A stretch of DNA of 64,000 nucleotides from contig NZ_PPEI02000003.1 in assembly GCF_002899895.1 (NCBI RefSeq), positions 558,001 to 622,000 on the forward strand, in the 5' to 3' direction. Below the pieces are notes generated by a model. That model made no database searches, was not told where the DNA came from, and saw only the letters and a list, made by a program, of their open reading frames with translations. Source of the DNA: Chryseobacterium oncorhynchi (lineage in GTDB: Bacteria; Bacteroidota; Bacteroidia; Flavobacteriales; Weeksellaceae). Both the position numbers and the translations under genes were made by a program. Of this stretch, positions 1-9,558 are shown piece by piece. Within the stretch, counting starts at the first letter, position 1. Each line of letters starts with the position of its first letter.

Positions 1-1526
1 CTAGTGTCATTAGCAACTTTATAAAAAGCAAATCCTTGTTGGTTTTCCATAATTCCTGAAAGAGTCTTAAAAGAGATAGGTATTGCTTTCTTAAATTCAT
101 CTTTTGTGATATCTATAGAACCAACAAATGTTATTTCTCCTTGCCCCTGCGGTTGATCTAAAGCTTTTTTTGTTAAGTAGAAACCTGCCGGTTTATTTAT
201 TGGATTAATACATATTGGATTAAAGCCAGTACCCCCAATATTCTCACAGACTCTGAAAGGTTGGTCTCTATATTCTAAAGCGTCTATTTTACCATCCCCA
301 TCAAAATCCCCTAATAATCCTGATTCAAGCGAGTGGCTTATTGACTGGGTCCAGTCGGTTCCTCTTGCGGAATTTTCATATTCAAAGGTTACTGGATTGG
401 CCGCTTTATTCGCAGAGTTGTACTCAGTGACCTTATCTAGAAATTGATAATTGGTTCCATTGCTGTCTTTCTTATATTCGAGACGGTATGTTTTGAAAGG
501 TTGTGAATGAGTTTTTACTAAAATTTCCGAGAGGATTTTGTATTGTTTATGTTCTAATCCTTGTACATAAGATATTTCTTTTAGATCTCTGTCTCTGTAT
601 ATAAATTCAATCAAATTAAAATGAGGCTTATTCAGCTTCTCATTTCCTCCCCATTCTATTGAAGATATTCGCATAACACGGTTTGAAGTTCTAAAACCTC
701 CGGTATCAGAATCAGATGCATAGTTGTAGGAAATGTAATTACCTTGTATATCTTTCCACTTTACAATATTATATTCTAGAGGGGTTGTTACTGTGGGTTT
801 GCCATTAACATTTGCACCATATGAACCGTACCAAGCTTGTGATCCGTCTTCAAATGTGACCTCAAAATATTCAGGCCCGACATCTTTTCCATTTACTGGA
901 TAATTTCCTACAGATTTAATTTTTATGTTAGAATATTTCTCTGTAACATATTCTGCTCCGTCTTTTCCGTATTCCCCAGATTTTAATATTAATCTTTGCC
1001 CGTTGAAGCTATAATCGTCGGAATAATCAATTTGTACAGGCTTAATTTCTTCATATGCTTCAAGTGTTTTACCAATCCTTGAAATAGAAGTGATTCCTGA
1101 AAGATTCCAACTATATCCTGCAATACCGTTCCCGGTACCACTGAGGTATACGAGGTTGACCTGTGGGGCTACATCTTTTATTCCAGGAGGTAGAGCAACA
1201 GGTAATGTAAATTGTATCTGACCTGTGCCTGTAACTTCGATATTTCCCTTTGTATCGTGGAATTTTATACTATCTTCTATTGTTCCTGAGGGATTATTAG
1301 CTCCTGCATTAGAATCTATTGGTCCTCCACCTGGACTCTCTGTAGCAGAACCTATTTTTGCCACAAACGTATTTGAGATATTCGATTTAGCATGAAATCC
1401 TTGTGTCATAACTACTGTCTGCGGGTCCTGAACCGTCCGTGAGGTAGTCTCTGCCTGATAGAGGATAGTCTGGGACAACCCCCATACAGAACACAAGGAT
1501 AATATCAATGATGAAAAAAATTTCAT
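1..1526 (-). CDS. SpvB/Tc-toxin-like secreted protein, 3' end beyond window
   Basis: My own translation from the ATG at 1526 stays open to base 1, giving about 508 residues with the C-terminus outside the window. A Sec signal peptide ends near LSQ (about residue 19). From about residue 95 there is a stretch with TGTGQIQFTLPVALPPGI, PQVNLVYLSG and GIAGYSWNLSG, typical of the N-terminal domain of SpvB and of Tc-toxin B/TcaC subunits, which often precedes RHS/YD repeats. Near residue 430 a GDFDGDGKID motif marks an FG-GAP/VCBS calcium-binding repeat. It is the last visible gene of a minus-strand operon with two other exported proteins. The missing C-terminus would show whether it is a polymorphic toxin or a surface protein. 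Family assignment is good; function is inference. Confidence 0.75.
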   Translation of the reverse strand, partial: MKFFSSLILSLCSVWGLSQTILYQAETTSRTVQDPQTVVMTQGFHAKSNISNTFVAKIGSATESPGGGPIDSNAGANNPSGTIEDSIKFHDTKGNIEVTGTGQIQFTLPVALPPGIKDVAPQVNLVYLSGTGNGIAGYSWNLSGITSISRIGKTLEAYEEIKPVQIDYSDDYSFNGQRLILKSGEYGKDGAEYVTEKYSNIKIKSVGNYPVNGKDVGPEYFEVTFEDGSQAWYGSYGANVNGKPTVTTPLEYNIVKWKDIQGNYISYNYASDSDTGGFRTSNRVMRISSIEWGGNEKLNKPHFNLIEFIYRDRDLKEISYVQGLEHKQYKILSEILVKTHSQPFKTYRLEYKKDSNGTNYQFLDKVTEYNSANKAANPVTFEYENSARGTDWTQSISHSLESGLLGDFDGDGKIDALEYRDQPFRVCENIGGTGFNPICINPINKPAGFYLTKKALDQPQGQGEITFVGSIDITKDEFKKAIPISFKTLSGIMENQQGFAFYKVANDT

Positions 1527-1624
1527 TGTTATATTAGTTATTTTATAAATGATTACTGATATATAAAAATATTATAGAGAACACTGATTAATCTTTAAGT
1601 TTTTTCAATGCCATCATTCTCATT

Positions 1625-2083
1625 TTATCTTTTGGTGACATTTCTGCTGAAGACTCTTCCATCTTTCAACGTAAAACGTAGAATATAAACACCCCAGTCA
1701 TATCCAATCATGTTGATTTTAATCTGACGGTTTAGTCCGGGATTATTCTGTTGTTGAAATTTCCAATGCACAGTACTATGCTGGTAAAGTGAAACAGATT
1801 CGATAAGACTGTCCACTTCTTCAGTCCAGTCGATGGTAAGGTAGTCATTCACAGGAACTGGATACAATCTGATTTGTTTCCAGAATGCTTTTTCATCAAT
1901 AGCAGGTTCCTGTTTTGTAATAGCTGCTGCTTTTACTATTTTTTCAGAAGCCTCTTTTCCTGCCTCGTTAATACCTCTATACCTTTGGTTTCCTGCTTCG
2001 TCATATTGGAAATAAACTTCAGTTTGTGAAAAACCTAGAAATCCAATGGACAGAGAAAATAAAGAAAGTATTTTTCTTTTCAT
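1625..2083 (-). CDS. Small exported protein with T9SS-like C-terminal tail
   Basis: 152 residues with a signal peptide ending at GFSQ (about residue 19). The C-terminal 80 residues carry LYPVPVNDYLTIDW and later GVYILRFTLKDG and a basic end, the pattern of a type A T9SS sorting domain (normally YPNP...GxYxL...). The short middle part contains YDEAGNQRYRG, reminiscent of a single YD repeat. Eight bases separate it from the upstream gene and about 100 from the SpvB-like gene, so the three probably share one transcript. The cargo part is too short to assign a function; it may be an accessory of the large neighbour. Confidence 0.7.
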   Translation of the reverse strand: MKRKILSLFSLSIGFLGFSQTEVYFQYDEAGNQRYRGINEAGKEASEKIVKAAAITKQEPAIDEKAFWKQIRLYPVPVNDYLTIDWTEEVDSLIESVSLYQHSTVHWKFQQQNNPGLNRQIKINMIGYDWGVYILRFTLKDGRVFSRNVTKR

Positions 2084-2090
2084 CAGTTAT

Positions 2091-2942
2091 TTATTTTTTT
2101 GTAGAAAGTAATTGCTGTACTTGTTCTTTTAGTTCTTTAATCTCCTTAGACTGGGATTTTAATTGCTTATTTTGCTCAATAGAATAAAGGGTTAATTCCT
2201 CTATCTTTTCTAAAAGCTTAGCATCCATTTCACCTAAATTAATTCCATCTTTTTCTACTTCTTTTGCAGATGGAATATTGGGTAAATGCCCCTTTTCTGA
2301 AATATGTTTCTCTACATCTTCTAGCGTGCGAAGTTGATATCCTTTTTTAAATACATAATCTGCCCAACCATTAGCAGCCGGATTTTCAACTTTGATCTGC
2401 TCTGCCTTTATTCCTTTTTTTACGTAAAAAATAAAATTAGGATCATTGTCGTATTGATCTGTTCCTACAGTTACTTTTCCTGTATTAAATATGATTAGAT
2501 TGCTTTTGTGTGCTCCATCAGTAAATTTTATTCTGGTAACATAGGGAGAGTTGGGAGTGCTGGTATCTGTATTAGGGTCTATAGCATTATCATTTGGCAT
2601 ATTAAATTCCATATTTCTTCCACCAAAGTTTCTTAGAACAAAATCTCCAGGAGTTGTCCAGGGAGAAAGACACCCAGGGCATAGAGCTGCGGCTGCTTCT
2701 AGCCTACCACCTTTTGTTGTACCCTCTGCTGTTTGATCACCTATAACAATACCATTGTGGTATGGACTGGCAAAGACTCTTAATCTTTCTTGATTGTTTG
2801 TTTTAATGATAAGATCTTGATTATCATTTGTCCCGAGAAAGTTGTTTGACGGGTTTGTTCCTGAATTTCCTGTTATGTTCCAGCTTTGTGCAAAAATGCT
2901 AGATGCAGAAATGGTAAAAACGAATAGTAATGTACGTTTCAT
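2091..2942 (-). CDS. Exported tail-fibre-like protein with C-terminal coiled coil
   Basis: 283 residues with a signal peptide ending near IFAQ (about residue 19). The N-terminal part (WNITGNSGTNP..NFLGT) resembles the repeats of Bacteroidota tail-fibre or collar-like secreted proteins. The C-terminal 80 residues hold GYQLRTLEDVEKHI, LPNIPSAKEV and LGEMDAKLLEKIEELTLY, followed by a coiled coil; this tail recurs in many flavobacterial secreted proteins and resembles the region next to peptidase S74 intramolecular chaperones, although no S74 catalytic motif is evident. It heads the operon leading to the SpvB-like gene. The exact role is unknown. Confidence 0.7.
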   Translation of the reverse strand: MKRTLLFVFTISASSIFAQSWNITGNSGTNPSNNFLGTNDNQDLIIKTNNQERLRVFASPYHNGIVIGDQTAEGTTKGGRLEAAAALCPGCLSPWTTPGDFVLRNFGGRNMEFNMPNDNAIDPNTDTSTPNSPYVTRIKFTDGAHKSNLIIFNTGKVTVGTDQYDNDPNFIFYVKKGIKAEQIKVENPAANGWADYVFKKGYQLRTLEDVEKHISEKGHLPNIPSAKEVEKDGINLGEMDAKLLEKIEELTLYSIEQNKQLKSQSKEIKELKEQVQQLLSTKK

Positions 2943-3042
2943 ATATTAATGTATAAATTAGTTTTTAAATTGAAAGAAATGTAAATATTTCTAAGTAGTA
3001 GTGAATAGAATCGTCTATGAGTAGAGGTTATTTAAGTTTTTA

Positions 3043-3050
3043 CAAAGATA
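3043..3050 (-). promoter_or_regulatory. Bacteroidota -7 box for the exported-protein operon
   Basis: Read on the minus strand this is TATCTTTG, matching the Bacteroidota -7 consensus TAnnTTTG, about 100 bases upstream of the ATG at 2942. No clear -33 TTG lies at the usual 19-21 bp. The rest of the 2943-3293 intergenic stretch is AT-rich and shows nothing else. Confidence 0.45.
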
Positions 3051-3280
3051 ATAAACGATCATGGTAATCTATATTAAATCCTCTATTTGTGGGTGTTTTG
3101 CAAAGGTTTTGTGATTAGTTTGTTATTATGGTAAATAAATTAAAAAGAGAGGTGCTTTTTTAATAATAAATAACGATCTGGTGAAAAATTGTGAATTTTT
3201 AAAAATGTATTAAATGAAAAAAAAATTGATTTTTATCATGTATTTAAAATTGAAACTTTACCCATTTTAGAAAAAAACTT

Positions 3281-3288
3281 TACCTTTG
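3281..3288 (+). promoter_or_regulatory. Bacteroidota -7 box giving a near-leaderless mRNA
   Basis: TACCTTTG matches TAnnTTTG and lies only 5 bases before the ATG at 3294, so transcription would start at or next to the start codon. No convincing -33 element is visible. Confidence 0.5.
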
Positions 3289-3293
3289 TCACA

Positions 3294-3620
3294 ATGAACT
3301 TGTTAAGATGGATATTGGCAATTTATTTCATGGCGTTATCATTGATGCCCTGTGAAGACGTGTCTCATCTTTCATCAGATTCAGGAGATACAAAGTTTTC
3401 ATTAAATATTCAGGGAGTTCATTCAACAGAAAAAGGTGATATTTGTTCGCCTCTTTGTGCTTGCAGCTGTTGCCAAATTACGGTTTCAGCATTTAAGATG
3501 GACCCTTTGTTAGAAATTCCAGAGCAGATTCCTGCTTATTTTTCTAAGAAAATCTTATTCCATAAAAACGACTTTGCCTACCAGGTGTATGATCACGTCT
3601 GGCAACCTCCTAAAATTTAA
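3294..3620 (+). CDS. Small Cys-rich exported protein (DUF6660-like)
   Basis: 108 residues. The hydrophobic N-terminus (LRWILAIYFMALSLMPC) is a signal peptide or membrane anchor. The middle has the Cys cluster CSPLCACSCC, a possible metal-binding patch. It lies 136 bases before the czcA-type pump and on the same strand, and small proteins of this kind commonly precede heavy-metal RND operons in Bacteroidota. A role in periplasmic metal handling is inference from context and Cys content. Confidence 0.65.
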   Translation: MNLLRWILAIYFMALSLMPCEDVSHLSSDSGDTKFSLNIQGVHSTEKGDICSPLCACSCCQITVSAFKMDPLLEIPEQIPAYFSKKILFHKNDFAYQVYDHVWQPPKI

Positions 3621-3665
3621 TTTTATTGATTTTTAGAAAGTTCTCTTTCTAAACGTGTTTGAAAC

Positions 3666-3682
3666 TTTGCAATACCATTGCA
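3666..3682. promoter_or_regulatory. Palindromic operator candidate before czcA
   Basis: The palindrome TGCAATACCATTGCA (arms TGCAAT/ATTGCA, 3-base centre, at 3668-3682) is preceded by GAAACTT. A near-identical block (GAAAGTT plus TGCAATAGCATTGCA) overlaps the end of the fur-family gene at 11779-11795, upstream of the metal ATPase. The shared site points to one regulator for both transcripts; the Fur-family protein of this locus is the obvious candidate. The regulator assignment is inference. Confidence 0.6.
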
Positions 3683-3756
3683 GAGGTTTTCAGGATATTT
3701 TTGCTGCAGTATTAAGCTGTACGCAATGTATTTTCAATAAAAATTAAATATAAATC

Positions 3757-6700
3757 GTGTTAGATAAAATCATAAAATTTAGTATCAAAAACAAAGTTGT
3801 TATTGGTATTATGACCCTGATACTGATCATTTGGGGAACGTGGAGTGCCACAAAATTGCCCATAGATGCAGTGCCAGATATTACAAACAATCAGGTGCAA
3901 ATCATTACCGCTTGTCCTACATTGGCAGGGCAGGAAGTAGAGCAATTGGTCACCTTTCCCATTGAGCAAAGTATCGCAAATGTTCCGGATATTCAGGAAA
4001 CAAGAAGTATTTCAAGATTCGGACTTTCTGTAATTACAGTGGTTTTCAAGGAAGATGTAAACATTTACTTTGCCAGACAGCTTATCAGTGAACAATTAAA
4101 AAATGCAGTAGAGGAAATTCCGAAAGGAGTGGGTACTCCTGAATTAGCTCCCGTAAGTACAGGGCTTGGAGAAGTATATCAGTATATTCTTCACCCGAAA
4201 AAAGGAAGCGAAAAGAAATACAATGCCAAAGAATTAAGAACCATGCAGGACTGGATTGTCCGCAGACAGCTTAACGGAACCCCGGGAGTAGCGGAAATCA
4301 ACAGTTTTGGAGGAGAATTAAAACAATATGAAGTAGCTATTGATCCCAATCGTTTAAAGGCGATGGGAACCAGTATTACTGAGATATTTACAGCTCTTGA
4401 AAAGAATAATCAAAATACGGGTGGAGCTTATATTGATAAAAAACCCAATGCTTATTTTATCCGAGGAATAGGACTTGTAACTTCTCTGGAAGATATCAGG
4501 AATATTGCCGTTAAAAATGAAACAGGAAGCGTTCCTATTTTTATAAAAGATGTTGCCGATGTTCGTTTAGGAAGTGCTGTACGCTATGGAGCGTTAACCT
4601 ATGACGGAAAAGTGGATGCCGTGGGTGGAGTAGTGATGATGCTAAAAGGCGCCAATAGTAATGAAGTTGTTGGTAACATCAAGGAGAAGATTCCTAACAT
4701 TCAGAAATCGCTTCCGGATGATATAGTGATAGAACCATTCTTAGATAGAACCGATTTAGTAGATAGAGCTATTAGTACCGTTCAGAAAAACCTGATCGAG
4801 GGAGCGTTAATCGTTATCTTCGTTCTTGTTGTTTTTCTCGGAAATCTTAGAGCAGGGCTTATTGTTGCCTCTGCCATTCCACTTTCCTTATTATTTGCAT
4901 TGGGAATGATGAATGTCTTCGGAGTGAGTGCCAATCTGATGAGCCTTGGGGCAATAGATTTCGGGTTGATTGTGGACGGAGCGGTTATTATCGTAGAAGC
5001 AACCTTGCACCATCTTGGACTAAGGAAATCAATGAGGACGTTAACCCAGTCTGAAATGGACGAAGAAGTTTTCTTGTCTGCCTCAAAGATCAGAAGCAGT
5101 GCCGCATTCGGGGAAATTATTATCCTGATTGTATATATTCCGATTCTTACCTTAGTCGGAATAGAGGGGAAAATGTTCACTCCAATGGCAAAAACAGTAG
5201 GATTTGCAATCTTGGGAGCTTTGATCCTGTCATTAACTTACATTCCGATGATGAGTGCTTTGTTCTTATCCAAAAAAATATCACACAAGGAAACTTTTTC
5301 AGATAAAATGATGAATCGTCTTCAGAAGATTTATCAGCCATTATTACAGAAAGCTATTAAAGTAAAATATATTGTCGTTTCAGCAACAATAGCGGTTTTT
5401 GTGATCTCAGTATTTACCTTTAAAAATATGGGTGGTGAGTTTATACCACAATTACAGGAAGGAGATTTTGCATTCCATTGTATTTTACCACAAGGAAGTT
5501 CCTTGAGCCAGAGTATAGAAACCTCCATGCAGGCTTCCAGAATCATCAAGCAGTTTGATGAGGTGAAAATGGTAGTCGGGAAAACAGGATCTGCTGAGGT
5601 GCCTACAGACCCGATGCCACCCGAAGCAACCGATATGATTGTTGTATTAAAACCACAAAGCGAATGGAAAACTAAAAAATCCTACAACGAATTGGCCGAT
5701 GAGATCAGTGAAAAACTGGAAACAATTCCTGGGGTATTCTTCGAGAAAAACCAACCTATTCAGATGCGTTTTAATGAACTGATGACAGGGATCAGACAGG
5801 ATGTTGCCGTGAAAATCTTTGGAGAAAATCTTGATTCATTGGCTGTGTATGCTGATAAAGTTGGAAAGATTATTCAGACTGTGGATGGGGCTACAGCTCC
5901 TCAGATTGAAAGAGTAAGTGGTCTTCCGCAGATCAATGTACAGTACGACAGAACAAGAATTGCCAATTACGGATTAAATATAGAAGATGTGAACAATGCG
6001 GTAAGTACTGCCTTTGCAGGAAAGGCTGCCGGACAGGTTTTTGAAAATGAAAGACGTTTTGATTTGGTAGTACGTCTGGACAGTCTTCACAGAACAGATA
6101 TTTCAGATGTAAATAACCTGATGATTACCTCAAGCACTGGAGCGCAGATTCCATTGTCGCAGGTTGCTAATGTGAGTTATAAGCTTGGTCCTGCCCAAAT
6201 CAGCCGTGAACAAGGAAAACGTAGAATTGTAATAGGATTTAATGTGAAAGGCAGAGATGTGGAAAGTGTAGTAAAGGATATTCAGGCAAAACTGGATAAG
6301 GTAAAATTACCATCCGGATACTACTTTACCTATGGCGGGCAGTTTGAAAATTTACAGGAAGCAAGCAAACGTCTGATGATTGCAGTTCCGGTATCGTTGC
6401 TTCTTATTTTTATGTTATTGTATTTTACATTCCGTTCATTCAAGCAGGCTGGACTAATCTTTACGGCCATTCCAATGAGTGCCATAGGAGGTGTTTTTGC
6501 CTTGATTATAAGAGATATGCCATTCAGTATCAGTGCGGGAATCGGATTTATTGCTCTTTTTGGAGTAGCGGTTCTTAATGGAATTGTATTGATAGGAACA
6601 TTTAATCAATTAGAAAAAGATGGTGAGACAGATATTTTAAAACGTGTTTTTGAAGGAACAAAAACCAGATTAAGACCCGTTTTGATGACTGCTACCGTAG

Positions 6701-8118
6701 CATCATTGGGATTCTTACCGATGGCGATTTCTACAGGAGCAGGAGCAGAAGTACAAAAACCTCTGGCAACAGTAGTTATTGGAGGATTGGTATCGGCAAC
6801 ATTCCTTACATTATTCGTTCTACCCATGCTGTACATTATTTTTAATACAAAGATTTTGAAAAGAAAAAATAACCAGACGGGATCATTTACAATCATTCTT
6901 CTTTTAGGATTAATGATGATGGGGCAGACCTTTAAAGCTCAAACCCGACCGATATCCGTGGAAGAGGCTGTACAAATGGCGATGAATAATAATTTAACGT
7001 TACAGTCAAAGGACTTAAGCATAAAATCTGCAGAAGCTTTAAGACCTACGGCAAAGGAACTTCCCAAATTAAGCTTTGATGCTCAGCTGGGACAATACAA
7101 CAGTCCGAAATTCGACCAGTCTTTTGCTATTTCACAAAGCATTCCTTTTCCCACATTGTTTAAGGCAAGAAAGGAACTCATTAATGAAAATATTAAGAGT
7201 AAACAGATTGATAAAGAGGTTACAACCAACGAGCTTGTTAAAGACGTTCGGACCTATTATTACCAGATTGAATATCTTCAATATAATAAAGAAAAACTGA
7301 CCAGTCTGGCTGGTTTTTATGAAGAATTTATCAGAATTGCAACAGTAAGATTTAAAGCTGGTGACATCAAAAAGATCGAAATCAATACAGCAGAAACTCA
7401 AAAAGGAGAAATCGATCTGCTACTGAGACAGAATGAAGTGTTTCTTAATAATGCCTATAAAAATTTAAAAACACTCCTGAATACTTCAGAAAACCTGGAA
7501 GTGCCATTCAAAACAGATTATGAACCTTTAAAGGCAGAAAATGTATTGGATAGTGCAGTGGTAGCCAATAACCCTACAGTCAAAGCTTTTTATCATGAAA
7601 TGGAAATTGCAGAGAAAAATAAAAAAGTAGAAAAAGCTCTGGGGTTACCGGATTTTAGTTTGGGATATACAAACCAGTCATTAATAGGATTCCATACCAT
7701 AAACGGACAGGAAAATTTCTATGATTCCGGGAAGCGCTTTCAATCAGCAACAGTAGGAGTGGCAATACCTTTGACATTTGGTGCTACAAAGGCAAGAATG
7801 CAGGCTTTAGAATATGATAAACAGGTGGCAGAAACTAATGCGAGAATGCAGAAAAAACAACTTTCTGCCCAGTTGGAAAACGCCTTTAGCCAATATCAGC
7901 AGGATAGGCAGCAGTATGATTACTACACCAATCAGGCGCTGCCTAATGCAGAGAAAATTGTAAAGGCAGCTCAACTAGGATATAAAACAGGGGAAATTTC
8001 CTATGTAGAATATCTTTTTGCCTTACAGACAGCTACCAATATTCAATTAAAATATCTGGAATCCATCCAGCAGGTGAATCAATCTGTGGTTACCATTAAT
8101 TCAATCATTAACAAATAA
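3757..8118 (+). CDS. czcA: CzcA-type heavy-metal RND pump fused to TolC/CzcC-type outer-membrane channel
   Basis: 1453 residues, GTG start. Residues 1 to about 1035 are a complete HME-RND inner-membrane pump with periplasmic docking domains. TM4 has DFGLIVDGAVIIVEA, with D401, D407 and E414 matching the proton-relay acidic residues of zinc/cobalt/cadmium CzcA pumps and unlike CusA. A hydrophobic stretch (about 1044-1062, ending FKAQ) looks like an internal signal peptide, followed by an outer-membrane factor domain (about 1063-1453) with two coiled-coil repeats. Such fusions are known in Bacteroidota; how one chain places domains in both membranes is unclear, and cleavage at the internal signal is plausible. 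Adaptor, CDF, Fur and P-type ATPase genes follow. Zn/Co/Cd specificity is inferred from the TM4 motif. Confidence 0.9.
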   Translation: MLDKIIKFSIKNKVVIGIMTLILIIWGTWSATKLPIDAVPDITNNQVQIITACPTLAGQEVEQLVTFPIEQSIANVPDIQETRSISRFGLSVITVVFKEDVNIYFARQLISEQLKNAVEEIPKGVGTPELAPVSTGLGEVYQYILHPKKGSEKKYNAKELRTMQDWIVRRQLNGTPGVAEINSFGGELKQYEVAIDPNRLKAMGTSITEIFTALEKNNQNTGGAYIDKKPNAYFIRGIGLVTSLEDIRNIAVKNETGSVPIFIKDVADVRLGSAVRYGALTYDGKVDAVGGVVMMLKGANSNEVVGNIKEKIPNIQKSLPDDIVIEPFLDRTDLVDRAISTVQKNLIEGALIVIFVLVVFLGNLRAGLIVASAIPLSLLFALGMMNVFGVSANLMSLGAIDFGLIVDGAVIIVEATLHHLGLRKSMRTLTQSEMDEEVFLSASKIRSSAAFGEIIILIVYIPILTLVGIEGKMFTPMAKTVGFAILGALILSLTYIPMMSALFLSKKISHKETFSDKMMNRLQKIYQPLLQKAIKVKYIVVSATIAVFVISVFTFKNMGGEFIPQLQEGDFAFHCILPQGSSLSQSIETSMQASRIIKQFDEVKMVVGKTGSAEVPTDPMPPEATDMIVVLKPQSEWKTKKSYNELADEISEKLETIPGVFFEKNQPIQMRFNELMTGIRQDVAVKIFGENLDSLAVYADKVGKIIQTVDGATAPQIERVSGLPQINVQYDRTRIANYGLNIEDVNNAVSTAFAGKAAGQVFENERRFDLVVRLDSLHRTDISDVNNLMITSSTGAQIPLSQVANVSYKLGPAQISREQGKRRIVIGFNVKGRDVESVVKDIQAKLDKVKLPSGYYFTYGGQFENLQEASKRLMIAVPVSLLLIFMLLYFTFRSFKQAGLIFTAIPMSAIGGVFALIIRDMPFSISAGIGFIALFGVAVLNGIVLIGTFNQLEKDGETDILKRVFEGTKTRLRPVLMTATVASLGFLPMAISTGAGAEVQKPLATVVIGGLVSATFLTLFVLPMLYIIFNTKILKRKNNQTGSFTIILLLGLMMMGQTFKAQTRPISVEEAVQMAMNNNLTLQSKDLSIKSAEALRPTAKELPKLSFDAQLGQYNSPKFDQSFAISQSIPFPTLFKARKELINENIKSKQIDKEVTTNELVKDVRTYYYQIEYLQYNKEKLTSLAGFYEEFIRIATVRFKAGDIKKIEINTAETQKGEIDLLLRQNEVFLNNAYKNLKTLLNTSENLEVPFKTDYEPLKAENVLDSAVVANNPTVKAFYHEMEIAEKNKKVEKALGLPDFSLGYTNQSLIGFHTINGQENFYDSGKRFQSATVGVAIPLTFGATKARMQALEYDKQVAETNARMQKKQLSAQLENAFSQYQQDRQQYDYYTNQALPNAEKIVKAAQLGYKTGEISYVEYLFALQTATNIQLKYLESIQQVNQSVVTINSIINK

Positions 8119-8194
8119 TATGAAGTCGCTATTAACAGAAAATTCCCCAATGAAGATGATGGCATACGATTTTAGAAAAAATAAATATTCGCAT

Positions 8195-9424
8195 ATGAAA
8201 CTCAAATATAATATCATATCTCTTGTACTAATCTCTCTGTTTGTAATAAGCTGTGGAAAAAAAGAATCTACAGAAGAAAAAGCTCCGGAAAAGACAGAAC
8301 AGAAAGAAACAACCCATGAAGAAGCTCCGGAAACTATCGCCTCATTAACTGAAGAGCAGATGAAATCAGTAGGAGTGGCTTTGGGATCGGTAGAAATGAA
8401 GGAACTTACCTCCACCATCAAAGCAAATGGTCTTTTAAGCGTACCGAACAGTAATAAGGCAACCATTACATCTCTATATGGCGGAATTATTAAAACAATA
8501 AATATCCAGGTAGGAAGTATTGTAAAAAAAGGACAGGTCATAGCCACTATTGCTAACCCTGAATACATCCAGCTTCAGGAAGATTATCTGACTACCAATA
8601 GCAGAATTACCTACGCTGAACAGGAATTCAGAAGACAAAGAGAGCTTTTTGATAATGATGCAGGGGCCAAGAAAAATCTTCAAAATGCAGATGCCGAATT
8701 GAAAACCTTAAGAACCAAAAGAGCCTCTCTTTTGAAACAACTTCAAATGATGGGAATAAATCCAGGAAGTGTAAACAATGGTAACATGAAATCCGGTTTG
8801 GTTATTACAGCTCCAATCAGTGGGACAATCAGTGGTATCACAGCGCAGATAGGAAGTTATGTAGATATTTCCTCTCCTGTTGCGACAGTGATTGATAATG
8901 GCTCCATCCATCTGGATCTTCAAGTGTTTGAAAAAGATCTTCCAAAAATGAGGGTAGGGCAGATTGTTCATTTTAAACTGACCAATAATCCCGAAACGGA
9001 ATATGATGCGAAAATTTATAGCATTGGATCTTCTTTTGAAAACGAAAGCAAGACCATCTCCATGCACTGTGAGGTGATAGGAAATAAATCAGGACTGATT
9101 GATGGGATGAACATTACAGGACTGGTAAGTCTGGATAAAAGTACAACACCTGCAGTTCCTACCGAAGCCATTGTAGAAGCAGACGGAAAATACTATGTCT
9201 TTGTACAAACTGATAAAAAGGTAGAAGAAGAGCATGACGAAAAAGGAAAACCACATCCGAAGACCCTGAATTTTGAAAAAATGGAAGTAGTAAAAGGAAC
9301 CTCAGATATGGGATACACTGCCATTACTTCTATTGGACAAATTCCGGATAATGCCAAAATTGTTGTAAAAGGAGCCTTTTTTGTAAATGCTAAGCTCGTG
9401 AATTCAGGAGAGCACGAACATTAA
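8195..9424 (+). CDS. czcB: CzcB-type periplasmic adaptor lipoprotein of RND efflux
   Basis: 409 residues from the ATG at 8195, chosen because MKLKYNIISLVLISLFVISC then forms a proper lipoprotein signal with lipobox ISC; an in-frame ATG at 8120 would add 25 residues before it. Acidic linker, then the membrane-fusion-protein order: barrel-sandwich half (TSLYGGIIKTINIQVGSIV), helical hairpin (about 150-200), second lipoyl half (TAPISGTISGI) and beta-barrel. His/Glu-rich patches near both termini (THEEAPE, EEEHDEKGKPH, GEHEH) may bind metal. The gene starts 76 bases after the fused pump and links the inner-membrane part to the channel. Confidence 0.9.
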   Translation: MKLKYNIISLVLISLFVISCGKKESTEEKAPEKTEQKETTHEEAPETIASLTEEQMKSVGVALGSVEMKELTSTIKANGLLSVPNSNKATITSLYGGIIKTINIQVGSIVKKGQVIATIANPEYIQLQEDYLTTNSRITYAEQEFRRQRELFDNDAGAKKNLQNADAELKTLRTKRASLLKQLQMMGINPGSVNNGNMKSGLVITAPISGTISGITAQIGSYVDISSPVATVIDNGSIHLDLQVFEKDLPKMRVGQIVHFKLTNNPETEYDAKIYSIGSSFENESKTISMHCEVIGNKSGLIDGMNITGLVSLDKSTTPAVPTEAIVEADGKYYVFVQTDKKVEEEHDEKGKPHPKTLNFEKMEVVKGTSDMGYTAITSIGQIPDNAKIVVKGAFFVNAKLVNSGEHEH

Positions 9425-9558
9425 TGAAAGTGTTTAAAACCAATAAAATGTCGATTTTTATACTTAAATTAGAGCTGTTTACGGAATAATTTTTATTGAA
9501 GTAAAAACGACTGAGGGAAAGCAAAGAGTATCTTATAAAATTTAATACATGCCCAACT

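Noticed and set aside
6900-6960. Separate restart of a TolC gene inside the czcA fusion
   Set aside because: The only internal ATGs (LMMM) would cut the signal-like segment, and no stop interrupts the frame; the fusion is read as one gene.
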